From: Gautieria morchelliformis
Lineage: Eukaryota > Basidiomycota > Agaricomycetes > Gomphales > Gomphaceae
Reading direction: 5' to 3'
Length of the DNA stretch: 64,000 nt
Assembly (NCBI GenBank): GCA_015179125.1
Contig: WHVA01000151.1
Location: forward strand, 1-64,000
Shown: positions 21,960 to 33,996 of the stretch, one piece after another
How positions within the stretch are numbered: the first letter of the stretch is position 1
How the letters are laid out: every line of letters begins with the position of its first letter
Program-made: the position numbers and the translations under genes
The notes under the pieces: model-generated
Seen by the model: only the letters and a program-made list of their open reading frames with translations
Database searches by the model: none
What the model was told of the DNA's origin: nothing

Positions 21960-24900
21960 ATTATGAAAACGACCATGTCATAAGACCCGGAGACGAGGCG
22001 CTTGCCGTCCTGCGAGAACGCCACCGACGTAAGCCCGTCGGTGTGGCCTTCGAATGGTGAGGAAATGAGCTCTCCAGTGTCTGCATTCCACACATGGATC
22101 GTGGCGTCATCAGACCCGGAGACGATGCGTTTGCCGTCCCGCGAGAACGCCACCGACGTGACCCAGCCTGTGTGGCTTTCGAATAGTGCTGAAATGCCCT
22201 CCCCGGTGTCTGCATTCCACACACGGATCGTCTCGATGCGCTTGCCATGTCGTCATGCGAGAACGCCACCGACGTCACTGGATGTGGCCTTCCAGAACGG
22301 ATTGAATTGGTAGCCACGTCGTCGCTTTCCCGGTCTCCATGCTGAGTAGTCGTGGAAATCGGTTTTTTTTTTTATAATCCTATTTATCGTCTTTTGGAGC
22401 GAAGCTCTATGTAAGACGGATGCTGCAACGCGCCTATCGACATGGATTTACTGCCTTTCCCTCGTCACTATCTCTGCTTGTGCTCGTGGAAATCATGGGA
22501 GGTAAGTTTCAACCTTTCAGGTGCAAGCGGGAGTGCCGACAAAGATGTTGCTCAATCTTTATTTGAATTTGCTGAAGGATGTTCTCTTGATGATACAAAT
22601 ATTGAGGGGAGCACTCTGAGAGATTACACTCCCAAATGCAGCTACCAAATTGCGGGTATCCGTTACAAATGCTGTCTGTAGTATCGTTATCCTGAAGCTC
22701 ATTAGACTCACGTCAGAACTCGTCTATCAAAGCCATAGCACTGGCGTGGCGCTTACCTGGCACCATACAACTATCAATGAGAGGGCTGCCGATACGACGG
22801 ATACTTCTTGAACAAACTCAAAGCTTCTAGCCAGTAGAGTAGCTTAGTCTCGAAGAACGTCTTGACTTTTGCACCTATATCAGGCATAAATGTCGTGACG
22901 GAACCGTGGTCCGCCCAGAAACGACAAGAGTAAGAAAGTTGTGATGATATGTACTTCTTGATCCGTGCCGGCAAGTCGACAACATCGTTGTTGCGTAGAT
23001 GTGAAGTTTCAAGCTGACAAATGTTAAAGCAAAGCTCCTCCATCATGACGCGCAAGGCTATCGTGGTGTAAAGATGTATCGATGCAGTATGGTCCACGGC
23101 TGCGATCTGTCAAGAAGTCACGAAGAAAAGACGTGTGCAGCAGAGTGATTGAGTCAGATTCTTGAGTAAGAAGCCTCAACAGGGCGCCCATGGGTCCAAC
23201 TATATGATGAACCTACCCGACTTGTTGGGATTGCACAACCTCTGCAGGGCAGACATAGAGAGCGGTTCTCTGGCCACCAGCATGCAGCCCATCACCAAAT
23301 GAAAGCGAGTCTGGAAATCGTCATCATCCGTCAAGTTATCATCATCTCCGTATATCTGTTTGAGAATGCCGAAGTATAGCTGATCCAACCTACGGAGGTT
23401 CTTGACTAAAAGTTTCTCCAGTTGCTGAACAGGATCCCGACCACGGTTCCCATCTCCTTGACAAAACGACAAGCCGTGGGTGCCCATTGAAAGGACCTTC
23501 AGATTTCTCAACTAATAATCGACACCAGCCATTATTGGGCCATTTATGCTCGAGGGCCGTAAGGTGACCTAGCTGGACTTTCACAAAGCGAGAGACGTCA
23601 TCAGCAGGGTTGGGGTCAATATCCTTTATGGACCTAGACAGCACACGCTTCCTCCATAGAAGCGCATCCTGGATGTCTTGTTCGGCCCGCGGGGTCATAA
23701 GAAGACGAGATTAGACGGCAGTTTTGCTGCTTCATCGCCAAGGCCAGACAAGAGACCCTCGCGAGATTCCTGGTCTCCGGTCTCATCCAATGCATCAATA
23801 ACGATCACCGTTGGTCCGACGGTCCTTAGCCCATGGGCAGCGTCTAGAATGAACTTCTGGAACTGCTCATGAGGTATGCGTGTGGTCCGAAGGGCTCTGC
23901 TCTCCGACCACTTTCACCAACGATACTTTGCGTTGTTGGTCCAGATCAGTCAGATCACGAGCAATAGTGCTGAAGTTATTGTCGGGGGATCGCTCTGCCT
24001 GATGGGCGCGGTCAAAACAGTACGACGATCCGAGACGTTTGAGCCTGTCAAATCGTCGAGAGACCTCGTGAGCAATCGCAGATTTGCCGGCACCTGCGAC
24101 GTCGTTCAAGAAAAATATCCGGGGGGTGTCGTCACTATCCTGGTTGACCCAATCGCAGATATCCCCAACAACGTTCTCGCGAGTACCCGGTAGACAGCCT
24201 TTTCTAGGATCGTAACCAGCTCCCGCTGCGTAGGGCATGTCATTAAGCTGAACTTCCCCGGCTGGTTGCAAGGTGTATTAGCCTCGGGAAGCCCCAAATC
24301 AGAACTTACAGAGATCGCCGACGACATCCAGAAGACGTAGGACAGTGATTTCAGCATGAATGACGGCATGTTCCTGTAACGCTAACCTGAGTTTGTTGAA
24401 CGTTTCCTGGTATTGTTTGACCTTGCTGTCGACATCCGACACTAGATTCTCTCGCGGTTCTTTTCCCTAAACAAAGACCATCAGCCATGTCCACCTGACA
24501 CAATGGGGTCCAACATACAGAAGTTCTTGCTTTTGGCATAGTCGCAGATAAAGTAACTACACTCTACTGTCTGATTCGTTAAGGATATGATAATTGGCTT
24601 TGGCGATTCAACTTTCTTCAACGGCTCTGCCAGGTGGATGAACGCATAGGCGTCTCCAATGGTCTTCGCCAGCTCATTGACGCTATCGTGCCGGTCCTTC
24701 TGAACAATGATCGTCTGGCCAGATGTCAGATATGTCTATCAAGCTGGTGCATGTGATAGGTCTACCTTGTGCGCAATAGACAGGATAGACCATGCCATTT
24801 TGGCGTACGGATGGACCTAGAATGAAGCAAACCGTGTATATGAGATCACCTCGGAGACCGCCGACGTTTAAACCATACCTCGGAGATACCATCCACGATC

Positions 24901-25521
24901 TCGGTAAACAGCTTGATCTTGTCCACGAGTGAATCCCAAGCCGCCATTGTCGGGATGACAGAGTATTATTGGTGGTGGAAATGATACCGTCGACCACATT
25001 CCCTGCATCAATAACTCGGGACGGCGCGGGTTCATATTTTCGACGACTTTCGTTTCGCTGACTGCTTCGTTCAACTGACCTTCCAGCGCCTCGTCGGACG
25101 TCCCGAAAGACGTGATGGTAAACTCTAGGTCAGTCTGAACATCATGCATGTTCCCTGGACGCAGTTTGCGAGGAACGGCCGCTGTGTTCGATGATTACGT
25201 CTGCACCCAGTCGTTGAGCGACGAGGACTGACCTCCTGTTGCTCCTTCTGCAAGCAGTAACTCGATCCTTTCCTTCGCACCGCCAATGTACTCATCACTA
25301 CTAATAGTATGATGCCTGTAGACTTCGATTCCTAATACGGAACCCCCATGCAAGTCGTTGCTGGGCATGTATTTGAGATAACGTGAGGGTGATAACACTG
25401 GAATTAAACGAACAAATAAAATGACTCATTCCACCTCAGCTACGGCAGTCTTCTTGACATCGTCATCGAGTTTTTGCCAGGAGGTTTGCCGAAAAGACCG
25501 GTATTGGAATGGTGATTGCAT
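21960..25521 (-). pseudogene. C2-NACHT-WD40 receptor (fungal NLR-like), decayed
   Basis: Read on the minus strand, this is a fungal NLR-type receptor, a class linked to non-self recognition and heterokaryon incompatibility. A C2-like N-terminus (25400-25195: LGIEVYRHHTISSDEYIGGA) is followed by a helical region (LEFTITSFGTSDEALEGQLN; MAAWDSLVDKIKLFTEIVDG; RHDSVNELAKTIGDAYAFIH). The NACHT core (24230-23870) has the lead-in CLPGTRENVVGDICDWVN, a Walker A loop (NDVAGAGKSAIAHEVSRRF), then PTVIVIDALDE (Walker B) near 23800. Linkers follow at 23511-23200 and 23097-22774. About two and a half WD repeats remain (22300-21960: GHT..VTSVAFS.DGKRIVSGSDD), far fewer than a full propeller. Several frame shifts (near 24990, 23890, 23700, 23480) and the missing WD repeats make it a pseudogene. 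The three WD units are almost identical to one another. Confidence 0.82.
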
Positions 25522-25589
25522 TTTAAGTCTGTGGTCGACCGTCAAGAGTCAGTATACGATGGACAGCGCAAACGAAAGAGTCCTCGGCG

Positions 25590-25654
25590 ATCATATACCC
25601 CCACTCCGACGGAGGTCCGCCGGAGTCTGAAGCGGCGGAGTGGGGATATATGAT
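25590..25654. repeat. 19-bp inverted repeat (hairpin) upstream of the NLR relic
   Basis: Arm 25590-25608 (ATCATATACCCCCACTCCG) pairs with 25636-25654 (CGGAGTGGGGATATATGAT) with one mismatch and a 27-base loop. It could be a tiny foldback element or an old MITE end pair. Confidence 0.85.
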
Positions 25655-25659
25655 ATTAT

Positions 25660-26740
25660 TTGGTGAGCATTCCATATGCATTCTTTCTAGCACACTCAAG
25701 GGTGCATTAATTGTACGACTTGTTGCCCGGATCAAGCCCCGCTACAACGTTTCAACGAAAGGCTGACGCGCAAAAGTTGCGACGCTATGAACGGTGGGTA
25801 TAGAGTCAGACCTATTTATGTGAATACTAATCCGGAGTACTTAAGGGAAAAAACAATGATTAAGCGTAGACCTCCCGATGGCGAACATAATCGATTAATC
25901 ATCCGCTCGTTCTGGAAGTAAAAAGGTACATATATGTATCACCTCGACATGCTGATACCGGTGGAGTGCATGTATGCGACTTAGGGGCAAAGAACGGAAA
26001 CAGACATACGGTGCGAGGATGGATCGATCTCAGCCTTCATAGAAGTTATAATACAGCGCAAGCTGAAGCCATGGGGATTGACGTATATTGACTTAACTGG
26101 TAATAAAATGTCTTTCGATGTACACCATGCTTATATTTCGTAAGTTGGGCAGCCTCATGATGGAAGTTTTAAACCCGTCGGTACTTCGTAATATTGCTTA
26201 AAAGAGCCTACCGTGCGATGTTGAATATTTCTCCGCACCTGGCACCCTTTAAAGTTATACGCAAAGATGCAATGAGCTGCAGAACACCGGATCGACATTA
26301 CGATGGACTGTCATTGAGACCCGCATCTGGCAACCTTCGATCTCTCTCTCATTCCACGAAATTTGCAGATTTTATAGCGCAAATACTTGCAGAACTCAGG
26401 AGGAGTAAGTACAATTTTGGACGGGACTAAGAGTCCCATAGACCTTGCCAGCCGAAAATAACACTTTGTGCTCTGGATCTGAGGGGAAGCGGCGTATGGC
26501 CGGTGGACGTGTCTACTATAGTAGCATTGTACGCCGTGCTCTCGGCGACCGGGGAGGCGACGTACAACGAAACGAGCAAGAACAACAGGTTTTCCTCGGG
26601 TAAGATACTGCAGTGGTGGAAGAACGGGGAAGACAAGTATTTCGATGATAAGTACGGCTAAGTGCTCGCGTTCAATATCGAGAGACGGTGTCGAAAAGCA
26701 CAAATATTCAATTTGAGGGCCGTGTCAGATTTTGTGCACG
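25660..26740. other. Gene-free interval
   Basis: Only short frames without recognisable domains. AT-rich stretches and no obvious repeats. It separates the NLR relic from the cupin gene's 3' end. Confidence 0.5.
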
Positions 26741-26754
26741 ATACAGTTTTCATG

Positions 26755-27420
26755 CTACTTCTTTGCCCAAGAAGGAGGCTCGTCTTTTCCTTCCCCTTCG
26801 AGCCTGTCACCCTCCTCCTTAGTCTTATGGACGGTGTTGAAGGAGTGCTCAGCAGGTGCGTAGACTGGCTCGGACATTGAGCACAAAAACACCCAAAGCT
26901 AGAAACTATTTCTGAACAAACCAGTGTAAAGTATGAGAGGAGTTGAACCAGTATTGAGGAAGTTGTCTGCGTAATACGGTAGGTGAAATTCGGAGGACCA
27001 AGTATGATATCATCACTAACGTTTCGTTCCAGCAGGAACTATGACGAGATCGCCTGGATTGATGGCTTTTTCCTCGCCACCGACTATGGCTCTCGCAGAG
27101 CCAGAAACGAAGACGAGATGTTGGTCAACTTCGTGGATCTAGGCAATAACAGTCGCTGATGTTTTCGCCAAGGCATTTTTGAGACCGGCGAACCTCCTCC
27201 CCTATTTCCCCGCTGCGCGGAACAGTCATGATCACAAGCTGTGAATGCTCCCCCGTCCACAACACACGTCTGAAATCTGCAACAAAGACAGGCATTTGAC
27301 TGGTTTGAGAGGCGGTATCCATACTCGATCAATTTCTATACCTGATGTGTGAGAAGCAGTGGATTCTAACTTGGGGAAGTAGGCCATTTTCTTAGCTGGG
27401 CGAGGCGGAGTAGACGACAT
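26755..27420 (-). CDS. Small cupin-domain protein
   Basis: A single-domain cupin of 144 residues. Members of this fold bind a metal or small molecule in a beta barrel; the substrate cannot be told from the sequence. Five exons on the minus strand (27420-27342, 27276-27194, 27138-27021, 26966-26922, 26864-26755) join to exactly 145 codons. The barrel reads DFRRVLWTGEHSQLVIMTVP, then SGEIGEEIHEVDQHLVFVSG (cupin motif 1, with Glu, His and Asp/Gln in the GxxxxEEIHxxxDQ arrangement). AIVGGEEKAINPGDLVIVPA and GTKHNFLNTGSTPLILYTVY (motif 2 with its His) follow. A charged tail, HKTKEEGDRLEG, ends at WAKK. All four introns are 54-65 bp with GT-AG ends. The gene looks intact and is transcribed in the same direction as eL24 upstream. 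Family is secure, function unknown. Confidence 0.85.
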
Positions 27421-27807
27421 GCTAAATGTTCGATAAGTAGGTCGTACCGGTAATGTTGAGATTTTGACCAGAATGCGATATGGGGGGAATAAGGGAAGCC
27501 GTAGCATAAAGTATACAGCCGGGCTGTGTGGTGGTGACGGGTTTAAGAGCATCACCCCTGACCGTCAGAAAGTAAGCGTACGGCCACAACAGCACAGCGG
27601 TTTTTCCATCCATGCCTTGCGTGCAGACTAAGTATTGGGGATAGTAATAACCACCATCGTACTTCATGACTTTGCTAGCAGCTCAATGTGTACCAACATG
27701 GATGGAAGGGTGCATGTCTGCATATTTTCTTATAGAAACGATGAGCGAAAGCCATATGCATGCAGATATACGGTAAATGAGACAGACAACTCCCAACTCT
27801 CCAACAC

Positions 27808-28438
27808 TTAACGGCCGCCTTTCCCGCCCTTCATCTGTTGCTTCGATACCTTGGGGACGGCGGAGGGATTCGGTCGGCCAGCGGGCTAGGCAATCGCAAA
27901 ACACGGCATCATCGTTCATGTTCGTAATAGTTATGTTGCAACCCACCTTGGCCTTCTTTGCTTCCTTCGCCTTCTTCTCCTCCTTGGCCTTAGTTATAGC
28001 CGCAAGCCGTGCCTGAGTACGCGCCTGTGGGGTCTGATTCCTCCGCGCAGTGATAGCAGCAAGGTCAGCGCCAACAATTCCACGCTGGTGCTTCACAGTA
28101 CGCCGCGAACGTTTCTTTGCGACCTCCTCCGTGATACCCTTCCTGTGCATCCGTCGGTAGACTTGTGTCCAGGCAATCTTGCGTGGGTTTTTGCGTTGCA
28201 AGAATAGTGATTCATTTTTAGATGCGGCGAAGCGGAAAACCTAGAGAGGGCAGGTATGTGCATTAGGAAAGTCAGGTGATAGAGGGGGATAGCATTCACC
28301 TTGCTGTCGCCGCGGACGAACAACCGGCCTTTGCTGGGGTAGATACGAAAACCGGAAAAAGAGTCGATTTCGACCTTCTGCTCAGGAAGCAAAAAGTTCA
28401 GCAATGTTTAGCAATCTGAAATAGGGCCCACACACCAT
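27808..28438 (-). CDS. RPL24: Ribosomal protein eL24 (RPL24)
   Basis: eL24 is a protein of the large 60S subunit, near the bridge to the small subunit. Exons 28438-28436 (ATG only), 28377-28300, 28240-27947 and 27885-27808 give 151 codons (150 residues; yeast 155). The protein reads M-KVEIDSFSGFRIYPSKGRL, then FVRGDSKVFRFAASKNESLF, LQRKNPRKIAWTQVYRRMHR, KGITEEVAKKRSRRTVKHQR and a lysine/alanine-rich helix, ending PKVSKQQMKGGKGGR. The first intron (28378-28435) follows the ATG directly. The usual second codon (Lys of MKVEIDSFSG) begins the next exon, so the split start is well supported. The final intron (27886-27946) restores the conserved VSKQQ-x-KG tail, which the unspliced frame would lose. 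It is divergently paired with GLE1 across 312 bp. It looks intact. Confidence 0.96.
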
Positions 28439-28750
28439 CTAGCAAATGCAATCCAGCCGCCAAACGAATAGAAGTCAGCGGAAGTTCAAGAGTCATCCAA
28501 GACGTTCAACAAGCATCCATCAGCCATGAGCCCTCAAATCGCACAGATTTCGGATACGGTGCATCGGGGGAGCATACGGGGTGTAACCTAGAGGAAGAGA
28601 CGGAAATATGAGAGTTCTAGCTCACCTTGCAAGGTCTCTTGAGGTGTGCGGGTGACTATGTGTTCAACACTTTAGGTCAGCAGTCCGGTTTCGGCAATCA
28701 CCGAGTACGCCACTTCTTGTGCACTCACCCCCTCATACCCAGCCTCCATA
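28439..28750. promoter_or_regulatory. Shared divergent promoter region of eL24 and GLE1
   Basis: 312 bp separate the start codons of eL24 (minus) and GLE1 (plus), so the interval must hold both promoters and 5' leaders. No canonical TATA box is evident. The role is inferred from gene layout. Confidence 0.55.
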
Positions 28751-30762
28751 ATGCGATTTGGAGTAGCTCCATCTCGATCTCCCTCTCCCGAGCGCCACCA
28801 AACTAAGCCCAGGTAAGATGCTTGTTATTCGTGCAACACCAGTGATTTATTATACGAAAGGGGACGATATACTTTTGGCTTGAGTTTATATGACTCGTCA
28901 GACGAGGACGAGGTGGAGGATATACCAGATGATGCATCCTCATCCTCCGATTCCATGTTCTACAACTCAGACTCAGAGGTCCCCCGTCGCTCGCCGTACG
29001 AAATGCCGCTTTCATACTTGCTGCAGGAGCGTTCGCTCAAGTTACGTCTAGAAATCCAAACAGGTTAAAACGCTCTCCCCATGAGCAGAGGGAGATAGAT
29101 GAGACACTACTCAGTTTCCGCCGTCGCGGTGAATACGAAGATCCGTTCAAGCAATGGGCAAAGGATACTCGTACGGCCGCATTTGTAGGTGTACTTTGCA
29201 GCGTCCACGAAACGTTCATCATTTGTTTCGCCAGAGGGCTGCTTCAAAGCGATTTGAAGCCAATCCGGCGTCAGTAGCCGCAACACGACGACGAGAGACG
29301 GAGCTGAGCAACCTGCGCGTCAAGGAATCATATAACCGTCAGTATGAGGAGGTAACGACTATCTTGGAGCAGATGAATATCCGCAGGAAGCAAGAGGAAG
29401 CGAGGCTTGTAACTGATTATAAGGAGCGAGAACGCCTAATGTGGCAGCGTGTTGATGAAGCAATAAAGGGGGAAGAGGAAAAAGTACGGAGGAGGCTTGA
29501 AGCAGAAGAGAAGGCCAGGCGAGAGGAAGAAGAACGTGTTAAACGCGAGGAAGAACGTGTTAAACTCGAGGAGGAACGCAAGAAGGCTGAAGAAGAACAG
29601 AGAAAAAGGGATGAACAGGAAAGGATTCTCAGAGAGGAACTGCTGAGAAAGAAAAAGGAGAAAGAGGCCGAGGACGCGAAGAAGCAAGCGGACGCAGAGG
29701 CGCAGCAGAGAGCTGAGATGGCGAGGTTGGACCAGGAGAGGAAAAATGCTGGGGACACTACGCCACAGGAAGACTGGGAGATCGGACGGCAGAGCCTTAA
29801 GGTGCGCGGAAACCTGCTGTCCACCCAGCCATCTTCTAGTTTCAAATTTATGCGATATTTAGCTCTTGAAGGAAGGCTATGTCCCAGCTGTCAAGGCGGA
29901 CGCTAACTTGCGCACTGTGTGGTCCAGAGGCCGACGAGCCATCGTGCCCAAGATCGGTCAGCTCACCAATTCGCAGTCTGAAATTGATCGCATCACCACG
30001 GCAATCCTTCAAATCGTCCTTGTGCAACCGCCATACCCTGAGCCACTTTACTTTTCCCTCCTCTCTGCGCTGGCTAAGTCGATACTCATGCAAGCCGAGA
30101 CAGAGGTTTCAGCACGTGCTGTCACCGCGATCCCCCTCGCAAAAGTTACCATTGGTCTTCTTTTGCACATTCAATTTTTCTCCGATGTGCTGTATGCACG
30201 CATGGTGCAGCGCACTGGCGGTTGGGTCATTCCAATCCCCGTCGGGAAGCCAGCGAATATGAGTGAGGCGGGGTATAAGAAGCTACGTGGATACCGGACG
30301 GAGCGAGAGGAGCAGAAGGAATTTGAAACTCGCGTTGAAGGCATCATGACGCTCTACTTTGCAATTTTGACCACGGACGTACCCCAGCCGTTACCCCCAT
30401 TATGGTCACTGCCGCGGTTGTGGACGTACATTACTCGGCTAACGTCGACACCTATTTTACTCAGGAGCGACATGGCGATGCAGATTATCACTGGTGTGTC
30501 ATCGTGCCTTTCTGCGGTTCTAAGCTGAAGACCTATTCAAACTGTAGCCTTTCTGGTGGTTGGCGGTGTTCGTGCGAGGCAAGTATGGGGAGATCAATTC
30601 GTCAGACTTCTGGAGATGCTGTATAAGGGCATTCAACAAACATCCGATGCCAGGTCGGACTCTCGTGAACCGGACCCTAAGCAGGTGGGTGCCAGTGGCC
30701 CCGAGGGAAGGTCCGGTCGCGTCAGAGTAGTTCTGGAGATTGAGAAAGTCATGGCGAACTAG
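28751..30762 (+). CDS. GLE1: GLE1, nuclear-pore mRNA export factor
   Basis: GLE1 sits on the cytoplasmic side of the nuclear pore and, with inositol hexakisphosphate, activates the DEAD-box helicase Dbp5 during mRNA export. I propose exons 28751-28812, 28861-29040, 29091-29184, 29235-29801, 29863-30493 and 30548-30762: 583 codons, 582 residues. The N-terminus is acidic and serine-rich (LSLYDSSDEDEVEDIPDDAS). Residues about 150-300 are a long charged coiled coil (EEKARREEEERVKREEERVK). The GLE1 domain follows: EGYVPAVKADANLRTVWSRG, PKIGQLTNSQSEIDRITTAI, PEPLYFSLLSALAKSILMQA, ETEVSARAVTAIPLAKVTIG and RMVQRTGGWVIPIPVGKP. The C-terminus has VGGVRARQVWGDQFVRLLEM. The second intron could use a slightly different donor or acceptor; the choice given keeps a whole number of codons. 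No stop interrupts the joined reading. Confidence 0.9.
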
Positions 30763-32375
30763 GGCGTTGAGGAGTATGTCAGCCTGAGCTGTTATGACCG
30801 TTCTATGGCTGAACACCCGGCTTGCAGAGGTGACAGCAGTCAAGAAACTATGAACAGACATCTTGCTGGAGAAAACTGGAATGTGTGTACCAATAACGAT
30901 CTGTAATGTAATTTCTGTGTGCCTTGCGGACGTCATTGAAGTCGCTCACCTAGTTTTCACCAGGTGATTAATACAATTCCTGTATTCTGTATGCCAGCAA
31001 CCTCCCCCTGTCAGAGTTCAGTTCGAATCGACATGTTTCCCACCCCTTACAGTAATCGCTCGATGTAGCAATGATAATTACTTCCAGATCCGTTAGCACT
31101 CAGGGCTTTCACCAAACCTTCTCGATTATGTTAGAACACCAAAGCCCTGTCTATGTGTCATCGCTGCCAAGGATAACGATCTTCGTACCTGTGTGTGGCA
31201 CCAAGTCAATATCTTCTGCTTCAGTACAGGTGCTCTGCGCCACTTAGCCCCAGCCCAATCTAGCGTTCCGATCAGGTAGAGACATTCGAATGCATGCCTC
31301 TTGCTGCGTGTAGACCTGCTGGCATCCGCGAGTCAGTGATAGACGCAAGCTTCGGACCAATGATTTCTAGAACGAACGGATGCATCGTGCATAAGTATGC
31401 CATTCTTATTCCTTAGGAATGATTTTCTCCGGAGCCCAAGGACTAGTTAGCTTTTAGATATTGAGTCGTGTAAATGGTTTCATGGCATGTCTAAGTCTCC
31501 AGCAGTTTGCAGGCTCGCTACCCTCTCGGTTCATTTCAGTACTGCTCAGACTCTACGCTCGTCGACGTCCATGGCTCATTCTTTTACTTTCTCTTGGACC
31601 GTGAGCTTATCATGCAGACAATTAAACAAAGCGTCTCCCAAATTAATGGATGCGTTGATTCTTTTTTTTTCTTGCCTAAAATTACGCTTCTATTCTGGGA
31701 CTCGCAATGAAGCTACCAGGGGTTAATTAATAATTGTGCACCACTGACGTCGAGGAGGGTACTGGCCAGTCGCTTCTTGTACGCATGACTTGACTCTTCC
31801 TCTCAGGTCACAACATCATTCAACTATTTGTGAGTACTCGAGTGGAGTCAGACGCTGGATGCAATAATCCCTTTAAGTATATAACATCGATAAAGCCTAG
31901 CTATATGGCAGTCGCAATTATAATATTATAATCTCCCCTCATAATAGATCATACTCGTCCTGGCCGTAGCGCGGGAGATCCCTGTCGCTATCTAGCCGAG
32001 TCGTAACATTAATCGAGGCCATGAGATCGACAGTATACACTGTATGATATCGATATCGACATCATCGCAGCGGAAACTCGCGGGACAGGGGGCGGTCATC
32101 TGGACATCAATGAAAGCGGATGTAAGATAGCATCAGACCAAACTTAGCACCAATGCTTATAGAATTTGTCAGATGGGCCGGATATAGGTCAGGGGACAAG
32201 CTGACGCCAATTCGGGCCTAGTCACATGTTGCGTAGCTGCGCTATCATGACTGATTGTGCGTCGCTTCGTATTCTCAGGCTCCAGATTGTATATAATCGC
32301 GCAACTACCCAGCCGTTCGACAAGGGATCATTATTCCTTTCGTGACCTTCTCGTTTAACCCACTTAACACTTGCC
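30763..32375. other. Gene-free interval of about 1.6 kb
   Basis: No coding region recognised on either strand; only short unrelated frames. AT-rich around 31900-32100 (TATAATATTATAATC). No clear repeat. Confidence 0.5.
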
Positions 32376-32826
32376 ATGCCTTCCGGTCAATGCTCTGTAA
32401 GTCTGCCGTATTGGGCCCTCCTAATATGTCATTATGAATTTCATGGTCGCCCTTCATAGGCCCTCGCCAATGCGCAGGCCGCCAAAGGTTCGTGCCATTT
32501 AACGTAACTTCAAAACCCTGGGACCGCATCTGACGAGCAGCATTCCAGGCATGTCCTACGCACAGATCGCTGCCCAGATCGGAAGCACTGAGCAACAAGT
32601 CAGCAACAGTAAGTCTCAAGGGTTGATTGATGCTGTGCCGACCTGGTTCCTGATGCGACGTGCCTTTAGTCTGTACTGGTGCAGCCACTCCATCTCAAGC
32701 CGAATTCAATGCAATTGCACAAGTGTTGGGTCTTACCACCGCGGTAAGCAAAAAGAAGCACCGCTAACGTCGTGAAAATCTCACGTCATCTCCCAACAGC
32801 CCTCTCATCCACATGCCACCAGGTAG
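32376..32826 (+). CDS. Tiny helix-turn-helix (cyanase N-domain-like) protein, 69 residues
   Basis: A compact five-exon gene: 32376-32396, 32460-32487, 32549-32608, 32670-32743 and 32800-32826, joining to exactly 70 codons. All four introns have GT-AG ends and lengths of 56-63 bp. The protein reads MPSGQCSALANAQAAKGMSY, AQIAAQIGSTEQQVSNICTG, AATPSQAEFNAIAQVLGLTT and a short tail ending HATR. The core (residues about 8-60) has the pattern of a lambda-repressor-like or cyanase N-terminal bundle: helix (ALANAQAAKG), helix-turn-helix (SYAQIAAQIGSTEQQVSNIC), then ATPSQAEFNAIAQVLGL. The cyanase catalytic domain is absent, so cyanate breakdown is not implied. It may bind DNA or be a structural remnant family; I do not know its function. 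The perfect in-frame join of five tiny exons is good evidence that it is a real gene. Confidence 0.65.
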
Positions 32827-33996
32827 AAGACAAGGGGCGAAGGATCCATCGTACTTCCATCCGCTTGTAACACAATAGTCAGTCATAAGCCTCCCCCAAT
32901 GAAAGCCTGTCTGTATTCATAAATCGTGGCTTAAATTTATTTCTCGCATTGCAAGGGGTTGCGAGAGGCGTGAGCTGCACATCACACCGGTATCGGAATG
33001 TATTCCAATCTAAAGGACGACAGACGATACATGACCACTTTACAAAGCACTTGCGAGCAAAAAATAGTACTGTAGTATACGCTGCAAGAACAAGACCGAT
33101 ATCAGCCCCATTAAACGCAGAGACAATGGATAGTCAACGCACTACATGCAAGTGGCCACCGCTACTAGAACGATATAGAAGTCAAATGCGCAAAGATGTC
33201 TAGATGACCACATCGCATAGCTGAAGATGATTAGTGTCTCTGACACAGACCTGCAAGAGAACACGAAAAGATGCAAGACCTGGTAAATTCCGTACGATGA
33301 AATGTCGGCAGCCGTAGGAAGAGGACAAAGGTCCACAAAGTCCTGCATCGCGTGCGGGACGGTGCTCATCGACTGCGGGCACTTGGGTCGAAATGTCTCT
33401 TGTCGGGTGCCGACGGAACGAAACTTAATTAGAAAGCTTCAGTTAATTCGCTCGTCGCAATTAACCCGTGAAAGTCCCTCTAAGGAAGTCTCTCTGAACT
33501 CCGACATATATAGATATCGCGCGAATGGGCGCTGCAGTAGAGCCTCGTTTCAGTAGAAGCTCCCCTAGGACATAAGCGACCATGAGGTTGCGAGCCGTCC
33601 CACTCTCTGTGAATCTCCACCGTTCGACATACGGCGCTGAAGTAATATTCGTAGTAAGTCTTTAACAGCAGGGCACCACTGAGTCAGACTAGTGTTGATT
33701 ATAGCTCCCCAGTCAAGGAATCCCCTTGGCGGGCGATTGAGACGGGGTGGTGCCACGGCCAAGTTCCCATGAATGTTGGTGCTTTGTAGAGCTCTTTGAA
33801 CTGTGTTTACGTGTCCCTAGATCCGCAATGAAAAGGCGAGGTCGAGATGAAGGAGCGCGAGCAGGAAGCGGGCCGACAGAGTGCTCTTAACCGACCTGAG
33901 TTCGTGTGGACTACCCTGACGGAGTTTCAATATCCCTAGTCATTGTGCCATCGCTCCCCATCTGCGACTTGCTGTCCTCGTCGCCACTCGTCGTCG
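32827..33996. other. Gene-free interval, weak minus-strand frames only
   Basis: Short frames at 33142-33382 (minus) and 33565-33762 (minus) have no recognisable domain and no clear exon chain. Nothing else seen; the last 150 bp should contain the RING gene promoter. Confidence 0.4.

Noticed and set aside
29417-29845. Long minus-strand frame rich in Ser/Phe
   Set aside because: Antisense shadow of the GLE1 coiled-coil exon; its composition is explained by the Glu/Lys/Arg codons on the plus strand.
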